From NCBI GenBank assembly GCA_029935275.1, contig JAOZKQ010000050.1:1-10733 (forward strand): a stretch of 10,733 nt of DNA, given 5' to 3'. How positions within the stretch are numbered: the first letter of the stretch is position 1; every line of letters begins with the position of its first letter. The notes below the pieces were generated by a model. That model saw only the letters and a program-made list of their open reading frames with translations. It ran no database searches and had not been told where the DNA came from. Origin of the DNA: Bacteroidales bacterium (GTDB lineage: Bacteria; Bacteroidota; Bacteroidia; Bacteroidales; VadinHA17). The position numbers were made by a program, and so were the translations under genes. This document shows positions 6,074-10,733 of this stretch, one piece after another.

Positions 6074-7150
6074 ATGAAGCCCATAAAAATAGCCATGTTA
6101 TCACTTACACATGGTCATACAAGAAAGTATTATCAGACATTAAAGGAGAATCCAAAACTTGAATGGCTTGCAGTTTTTGCTGAATCAGAACAAGTGAGGG
6201 ATGTTTTTTTAAAAGCAAACTATGACATTCCCTGCTATCTGGATGAACAGGAAATGTATGAAAAACATCTGGATATCGAGGCAGTCGTAATGGCTTCTGC
6301 AAACAATAAGCACCTTCAGCAATTCAGGGAATGTGCCAAACGGGGTATTCATGTCCTCAGCATGAAAATTCCTTCATTCGATATGGATGAGTATGCAGAA
6401 ATTGAAGAATTGGTTGAGAAAGCAGGGATTGTTTGCCAGGTAGAGTTGGAAATGCATTACAATCCTGTCGTAACAAGGCTAAATCAAATTGTATCAGAAG
6501 GCGATTTAGGAAAAATCAGGTCTGTAAATGCTACAAATATAACCCTTTCTCCTGTGTGGGCTTTCCCCTGGCAGGGTATCCCGGAGGAAAGTTATGGAAA
6601 ACGGGTGCCGCTTTGCACTGGTGATAAACGTTTTCGTGGTGGGTCCTTGTCTGACCATCCGCATGTATTTGATTTAATACGCTGGCTCACCAATAGTGAG
6701 TTTGATTATGTATATGCTGAAGCAGGTGCAAATATCAGACCGGATATTGAAGTTGAAGACACCCTGCTAATCAACGGTAAAATGAAAAATGGAACCAACT
6801 TCTTATTTGACCCGTCCTGGTCACGCCTTGAAGAACGCCTGGAAATACCTGGTCCCGGATGGGAGATATATCCCAAACGAATGGAAGTAAATGTCAATAT
6901 AAGTGGAGAGAAAGGTGCATTACTGGCTGATTGCTTTGGCCCGAATGTTTATCATAACGGAATCCCGAATGACCGTTATACTGTACAATACACTTATTTT
7001 GACGAATGGATTGGGATGATGGATGAGTTTGTGGATTGTATCCGAAATAAAAAAACTCCAAAGATTAACCTGAAATGGCACCGTGCAACTATTGAGGCAA
7101 TGAATGCCTGCTATGAAAGCATAGCTTTGGGCAAAATAGTATATTTGTGA
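6074..7150 (+). CDS. Gfo/Idh/MocA-family oxidoreductase with atypical motifs
   Basis: The 358 residues match the normal family length. The N-terminal Rossmann half runs IKIAMLSLTHGHTRKYYQTL, WLAVFAES, IEAVVMASANNKHLQQ and IHVLSMKIPSF. The C-terminal half contains LGKIRSVNATN, the pattern D194-H-P-H197-V-F-D200 in GSLSDHPHVFDLIRWL (equivalent to the family's D-x-x-H-x-x-D active-site region), and EDTLLINGKMKNG. Two differences stand out. The glycine-rich loop is L-T-H-G-H-T instead of G-x-G-x-x-G/A, and the usual E-K-P is Met97-Lys98-Ile99-Pro100, keeping the lysine but losing the glutamate. Known members oxidise or reduce sugars, inositols or their phosphates with NAD(P). It is cytoplasmic, with no signal sequence. 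Position beside the half-size relative and the SIS gene suggests a sugar dehydrogenase step; substrate unknown. Confidence 0.88.
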   Translation: MKPIKIAMLSLTHGHTRKYYQTLKENPKLEWLAVFAESEQVRDVFLKANYDIPCYLDEQEMYEKHLDIEAVVMASANNKHLQQFRECAKRGIHVLSMKIPSFDMDEYAEIEELVEKAGIVCQVELEMHYNPVVTRLNQIVSEGDLGKIRSVNATNITLSPVWAFPWQGIPEESYGKRVPLCTGDKRFRGGSLSDHPHVFDLIRWLTNSEFDYVYAEAGANIRPDIEVEDTLLINGKMKNGTNFLFDPSWSRLEERLEIPGPGWEIYPKRMEVNVNISGEKGALLADCFGPNVYHNGIPNDRYTVQYTYFDEWIGMMDEFVDCIRNKKTPKINLKWHRATIEAMNACYESIALGKIVYL

Positions 7151-7231
7151 TAAGGATGATTTTACGTTATAGTTTCCTTTGTTGATGGATCCGTGTACAA
7201 TTGGTGAATTGAAAAATTTAAAATCCGAATA

Positions 7232-8272
7232 ATGTTAAATAGAAGAATTTTCTTAAAGCAAATGACAGCTGCAGGAGTATTGTCAGCTACACCAAATATT
7301 CTGTTTTCACAACAAAAGAAGAATAGGAAGAATGAAAAAATATGGGCATGCCTTCTTCATTTAAGTTTTAATATGTGGGAAGAATACATCTCTCCTCATC
7401 GCCCGTTCCGGGGATACCGGCCTGATCTGGAACTGAGCGAAGCTTTGTGGAACGATGCTACCGCCAAAATGGTTTCCGAAGGAATGAATATGGTAGTGAT
7501 TGACCTTGGCGATGCAGTTATGTATGATAGTCACCCGGAGATTGCTGTTAACAATGCCTGGACTCCGGCACACCTACGGAACGAATTGAAGAAACTTCGC
7601 GAAATGGGACTGGAACCTATTCCAAAATTGAATTTTTCAGCAGGGCATGATGCATGGTTGGGCGAGTATTCGCGGATGGTATCTACAAAGGAGTATTATG
7701 ATGTTTGTTCAGACCTTATTTCGGAAGTATGTGACTTGTTTGATAAGCCACGTTTTTTTCATTTGGGGATGGATGAAGAAACTGCGAAACATCAAAGGTA
7801 TTACAATTTTGTTGTTGTCAGAAAAAATGATTTATGGTGGAACGATTTCTATTTTTTGGTTGATGAAGTTGAGAAGAAGGGGTCCCGTGCATGGATCTGG
7901 TCAGATTATGCATGGCATTACCCGGATAAATTCTTCAAAATGATGCCAAAATCAGTTGTTCAAAGTAATTGGTATTACACAGAACAGTTTGACCTTAATA
8001 AATTAAACACGGATCAACAGAATTATGTTAATATGTATGTTGAACTTGAAGCCCATGGATATGACCAAATTCCTACAGCTAGTTATCATGCTGAAAATGA
8101 AAAAAGTATAGCTAATACGGTTCAATTCTGCGAAAAACACATTGATGACTCCCGCTTACTTGGCTTTTTGCAAACTTTATGGAAACCAAGTATTGAGGAA
8201 TACAGGGAACGGATTTTGAAAGGTATCGAGTTGACCGGTGATGCAAAAGAGTGGTTTGATAGAAAACTCTAG
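7232..8272 (+). CDS. Tat-exported GH20-like hydrolase-like protein (paralogue 2)
   Basis: The 346-residue protein opens with a clear twin-arginine signal: NRRIFLKQMT, a weakly hydrophobic region (AAGVLSATPNILFS), then the mature part from about residue 27. The product should therefore be folded in the cytoplasm and exported, possibly with a cofactor or as a complex. The body parallels the product of 2369-3388: EKIWACLLHLSFN, MGLEPIPKLNFSAGHDAWLG, FHLGMDEE (His177, Asp181, Glu182), WIWSDYAWHYPDKF, VVQSNWYY and YDQIPTASYHAENEKS. The GH motif reading is as for the first copy: an Asp-Glu pair after H-x-G-x as in GH20, but with Met in place of the second Gly. The loop after SFN is longer by about four residues (WEEYISPHRPFRGYRP) and differs strongly from paralogue 1, so the substrate pocket may differ. 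An 81-bp gap precedes it, without a visible promoter. Confidence 0.85.
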   Translation: MLNRRIFLKQMTAAGVLSATPNILFSQQKKNRKNEKIWACLLHLSFNMWEEYISPHRPFRGYRPDLELSEALWNDATAKMVSEGMNMVVIDLGDAVMYDSHPEIAVNNAWTPAHLRNELKKLREMGLEPIPKLNFSAGHDAWLGEYSRMVSTKEYYDVCSDLISEVCDLFDKPRFFHLGMDEETAKHQRYYNFVVVRKNDLWWNDFYFLVDEVEKKGSRAWIWSDYAWHYPDKFFKMMPKSVVQSNWYYTEQFDLNKLNTDQQNYVNMYVELEAHGYDQIPTASYHAENEKSIANTVQFCEKHIDDSRLLGFLQTLWKPSIEEYRERILKGIELTGDAKEWFDRKL

Positions 8273-8330
8273 TGTGCTAATTACTAAAATTCAAATAAAT
8301 TAACAGTAGATTAATAAAGAACTATCATAA

Positions 8331-10169
8331 ATGGCTTTTGAAAATATTGATTGGATTATTATTGTTGTTTTTTTGGTTGTATTAACAGTCATTGGATTAA
8401 TAAGTAGTAGAAAGGGTGGTACAGATTCAACAAGTTATTTTCTCTCCGGAAGGAATATGCCATGGTGGCTTCTGGGTATTTCAATGGTAGCAACTACTTT
8501 TTCTCTCGGTACACCAAATCTTGTTACCGACATGGTCCGTTCTGGTGGTATAGCCAGGAATTGGTTATGGTGGTCTTTCCTCTTAACAGGAATGTTATCC
8601 GTTTTTATTTATGCTAAACTTTGGAGCCGTTCAAAGTTAATGACTGACCTTGAATTTTACGAGATAAGATATAGCGGAAAAACGGCAGCTATATTACGAG
8701 GGTTCAGGGCGGTTTATTTAGGGTTCCTTTATAATGTATTGGTACTGGCCAGCGCTTCACTTGCTTTTATAAAAATATCTACTATTATGCTAGGTATAAA
8801 TCCCATAATCCCATTAATAATAGTTTCATTTCTTGTTCTGTTTTATAGTACAATAGGAGGTTTAAAGTCAATTTTATGGACTGATTTTTTTCAATTTATA
8901 CTGGCAACTTTTGGAGCTGTTCTCACAGCTTATCTTGTAATTAACTCACCTGAGATAGGGGGAATGTCAAAATTTCTCCAGCATGAAGCAATACATGATA
9001 AACTCAACTTTTTACCGGATTTTTCTGATACACGAATGGTTTTAATCATTTTTGTAATCCCTTTAACAATACAATGGTGGGCTGCATGGTATCCTGGCTC
9101 CGAGCCGGGTGGTGGTGGGTATATTGCACAAAGAATGTTGTCAGCTAAATCAGAAAAACATGCTGTAGGCGCCACACTGTTATTTAATTTCTTCCATTAT
9201 GCCATAAGGCCATGGCCATGGCTTCTTGTTGGCTTAGCTTCATTGATTATATTTCCGGATCTGCAATCAATGGCTGATAAATTTCAAAATGTACCAACCC
9301 AGTATATTCAAAATGACATCGCATACCCGGCTATGCTGAGGGAATTCCTGCCAACTGGTATTTTAGGATTAGTTTTCGCATCATTGATTGCTGCTTATAT
9401 GTCAACAATTTCAACGCATATCAATTGGGGTGCTTCTTACCTTGTTAATGATTTTTATGTAAGATTCATTAACCCTAAAGCTTCTGAAACCAGGAAAGTA
9501 GCAATTGGAAGATTGTGGACAATTAGTTTATTGCTATTCTCCGTTATTTTAGCCCTCTATTTGGAGAATGCTTTGCAAGTATTTCAATATTTGTTAATGA
9601 TTGGTGCCGGAACAGGTTTGATATACATTTTAAGGTGGTTTTGGTGGAGGATCAATGCATGGTCAGAAATATCGGCAATGGCAGGTGCTGGTGTATTTTC
9701 GGCAATATTAATTATAGTTGAGCAGGTATATTTAATCCAATTGAGCCAGGACAATATCTCAATATTTGGATTCGAAATGGAACATGCATTTTGGGATACA
9801 TTAAAATTTGTTCTTGTTGTATTACTCACAACAATTGTTTGGCTGGTTGTAACATTGAGCACAAAACCTAGTGATGAAAAAGTATTGATAGATTTTTATC
9901 AAAAAGTCAAACCGGGAGGCCCTGGCTGGAAAAAAGTAATGGAAAATGCTGTGAAGAAGGGGATTATACAAAAATATGATGTTGATTCCGATTGGGATGT
10001 GCCCGTAGGTTTGCTTTGTATGAGTTTGGGTAGTATAGCTATTTACAGTGTACTCTTTGCAATAGGATATTTGATTTATGGAGAATTGACTTTATTTTTT
10101 GTTCTTTTAATCGTTGCAGTTATCTCTTCTATTTTTCTATTCAAACTTTGGGGGAGATTATTTCATTAA
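8331..10169 (+). CDS. Sodium:solute symporter (SSS family)
   Basis: The 612-residue inner-membrane protein has about 13-15 hydrophobic helices. The first is IIIVVFLVVLTVIGLIS. Family signatures are present: YFLSGRNMPWWLLGISMVAT (the 'GR.mpWw..g.S..at' motif after helix 1) and LFYSTIGGLKSILWTDFFQF (Gly176-Gly177-Leu178), the classic SSS 'GGL...wTD..Q' segment. Helix 8-9 features AAYMSTISTHINWGASYLV are also typical, with Ser/Thr residues near the expected second sodium site. A cytoplasmic segment near 510-545 contains DFYQKVKPGGPGW, often seen in Bacteroidota SSS proteins of this size, before the last two helices. Members couple sodium entry to uptake of sugars, sialic acid, inositol or other small solutes. 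Being last in the operon, it is the probable importer for the product of the periplasmic hydrolase-like protein. No SusC/SusD outer-membrane pair is in the window. Confidence 0.92.
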   Translation: MAFENIDWIIIVVFLVVLTVIGLISSRKGGTDSTSYFLSGRNMPWWLLGISMVATTFSLGTPNLVTDMVRSGGIARNWLWWSFLLTGMLSVFIYAKLWSRSKLMTDLEFYEIRYSGKTAAILRGFRAVYLGFLYNVLVLASASLAFIKISTIMLGINPIIPLIIVSFLVLFYSTIGGLKSILWTDFFQFILATFGAVLTAYLVINSPEIGGMSKFLQHEAIHDKLNFLPDFSDTRMVLIIFVIPLTIQWWAAWYPGSEPGGGGYIAQRMLSAKSEKHAVGATLLFNFFHYAIRPWPWLLVGLASLIIFPDLQSMADKFQNVPTQYIQNDIAYPAMLREFLPTGILGLVFASLIAAYMSTISTHINWGASYLVNDFYVRFINPKASETRKVAIGRLWTISLLLFSVILALYLENALQVFQYLLMIGAGTGLIYILRWFWWRINAWSEISAMAGAGVFSAILIIVEQVYLIQLSQDNISIFGFEMEHAFWDTLKFVLVVLLTTIVWLVVTLSTKPSDEKVLIDFYQKVKPGGPGWKKVMENAVKKGIIQKYDVDSDWDVPVGLLCMSLGSIAIYSVLFAIGYLIYGELTLFFVLLIVAVISSIFLFKLWGRLFH

Positions 10170-10209
10170 GCTGATTGTGACACAAGTTAAATAAGATGAC
10201 AGGAATCTA

Positions 10210-10484
10210 ATGAAGCCATTTGCAGATAAATATCACATAGCTATACCTTGCTACATTGACCAGTTTTACCCACAGGTGGGTATTGCAACGCTCGAACTTT
10301 TGCAAAAGCTGGGGCTTAACGTACATTATCCTTTAAAACAAACCTGTTGTGGACAACCTCTGGCCAATAGTGGTGAGAGAAAAAATCGATTGGTGCTTAT
10401 AAATATTTCGTTGATAATTTTAATAAATTCGATTACGTGGTTTCACCTTCGGGTAGTTGCGTTTATCATGTCAGAGAGCATTGA
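10210..10484 (+). pseudogene. lutA: Frameshifted and truncated lutA-like (Fe-S) oxidoreductase gene
   Basis: The first frame encodes IAIPCYIDQFYPQVGIATLE, then LGLNVHYPLKQTCCGQPLANSG, the N-terminal part of LutA/YkgE-type cysteine-rich proteins, with Cys46-Cys47-Gly48 as the first CCG motif. After SG the frame is lost. From 10377 another frame restores the expected continuation: EKKSIGAYKYFVDNF, then FDYVVSPSGSCVYHVREH, ending at TGA 10482-10484. Two extra bases in a short GA run (GAGAGA at 10375-10380) explain the shift. Even when repaired, only about 90 of about 240 residues remain; the second CCG motif is missing. An intact LutA works with LutB and LutC in L-lactate oxidation; neither is present. 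The remnant starts 40 bp after the symporter and may be a relic of the original operon end. Confidence 0.8.
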
Positions 10485-10552
10485 TAGGGTTTTAATACTT
10501 TTTTAAATTATTAAAACAATTTCAGAAATAAGAATTTTAACTCCAGGGAGCC
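10481..10552. repeat. Degenerate direct repeat, copy B
   Basis: This is the partner of copy A at 711-781, in the same orientation. The similarity begins at the base where the lutA-like reading is cut off (VREH followed by TGATAG), which suggests that arrival of this sequence, or a deletion ending at it, truncated the gene. Confidence 0.4.
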
Positions 10553-10733
10553 TTAAACATTTTTTAAATTATTTTTAAAACCTAAGTAAAGCCAAAGCTC
10601 AATTACATTAACCCATGGATTAAAAAAATTAAATATTTACCAAAACTACGAAATAAAACAATTTGTATCATTTTTGTATATTCCCAAATTCATCCTTACT
10701 TGATTATTAGATAAAAAATTTGTATTTTTATAA
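10553..10733. other. A/T-rich non-coding right edge
   Basis: No gene, convincing terminator or full promoter match is seen. Several TTTG and TTTGTAT words near 10660-10725 could belong to a promoter for a gene beyond the window, but none has the TTTG / TAnnTTTG pair at correct spacing. Confidence 0.4.

Noticed and set aside
6433..6624. Second plus-strand frame inside the Gfo/Idh/MocA gene as evidence of a frameshift
   Set aside because: The main frame is intact with all family motifs through this stretch.
10380..10506. C-terminal hydrophobic helix in the long open frame of the lutA-like ORF (NISLIILINSITWF)
   Set aside because: It arises from reading past the frameshift; the alternative frame restores the conserved family sequence.

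Overview
The window looks like part of a Bacteroidota chromosome, probably an environmental or marine/anaerobic Marinilabiliales-type lineage. The genus-level placement is inference. The support is low G+C, long A/T-rich intergenic stretches, mostly absent Shine-Dalgarno sites, promoters matching the Bacteroidota form (TTTG, 19-20 nt, TAnnTTTG), a two-component-propeller sensor remnant and Tat-type periplasmic hydrolase-like proteins.

Layout. Bases 1-444 hold a minus-strand, broken 5' end of a propeller-type sensor gene. Bases 445-997 are non-coding. An IclR-family regulator (998-1747, minus) is divergent from a seven-gene plus-strand set. The 621-bp divergent region (1748-2368) holds a promoter for each side, a MITE-like element (about 1954-2095), a perfect palindrome just after the predicted start point of the operon, and a leader of roughly 200 nt. 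The operon runs: GH20-like protein with a decayed Tat signal (2369-3388), cytoplasmic TIM-barrel hydrolase-like protein (3439-4488), SIS-domain sugar isomerase-like protein (4507-5262), a protein resembling a Gfo/Idh/MocA C-terminal domain without its NAD-binding half (5285-6058), a full-length Gfo/Idh/MocA oxidoreductase (6074-7150), a second GH20-like protein with a good Tat signal (7232-8272), and a sodium:solute symporter (8331-10169). A frameshifted, truncated lutA-like gene (10210-10484) and A/T-rich sequence close the window.

How the genes may work together (inference). A glycoside or modified sugar is trimmed outside the inner membrane by the Tat-exported GH20-like protein and imported by the SSS symporter. 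Inside, a TIM-barrel protein, a dehydrogenase pair and a SIS isomerase-like protein process it. The IclR regulator may sense an intermediate and act at the palindrome beside the operon promoter. No SusC/SusD pair, kinase, NagA or NagB is visible, so the substrate cannot be named. The GH20-like D-E pair together with a SIS protein makes an N-acetylated amino sugar a reasonable first hypothesis only.

Most notable are the GH20-like paralogue pair bracketing four catabolic genes, the half-size oxidoreductase beside an atypical full-length one, the clean promoter/palindrome pair, a small inverted-repeat element inserted about 40 bp upstream of that promoter, and a degenerate repeat of about 70 bp found near both edges of the region, each time in the neighbourhood of a gene remnant.
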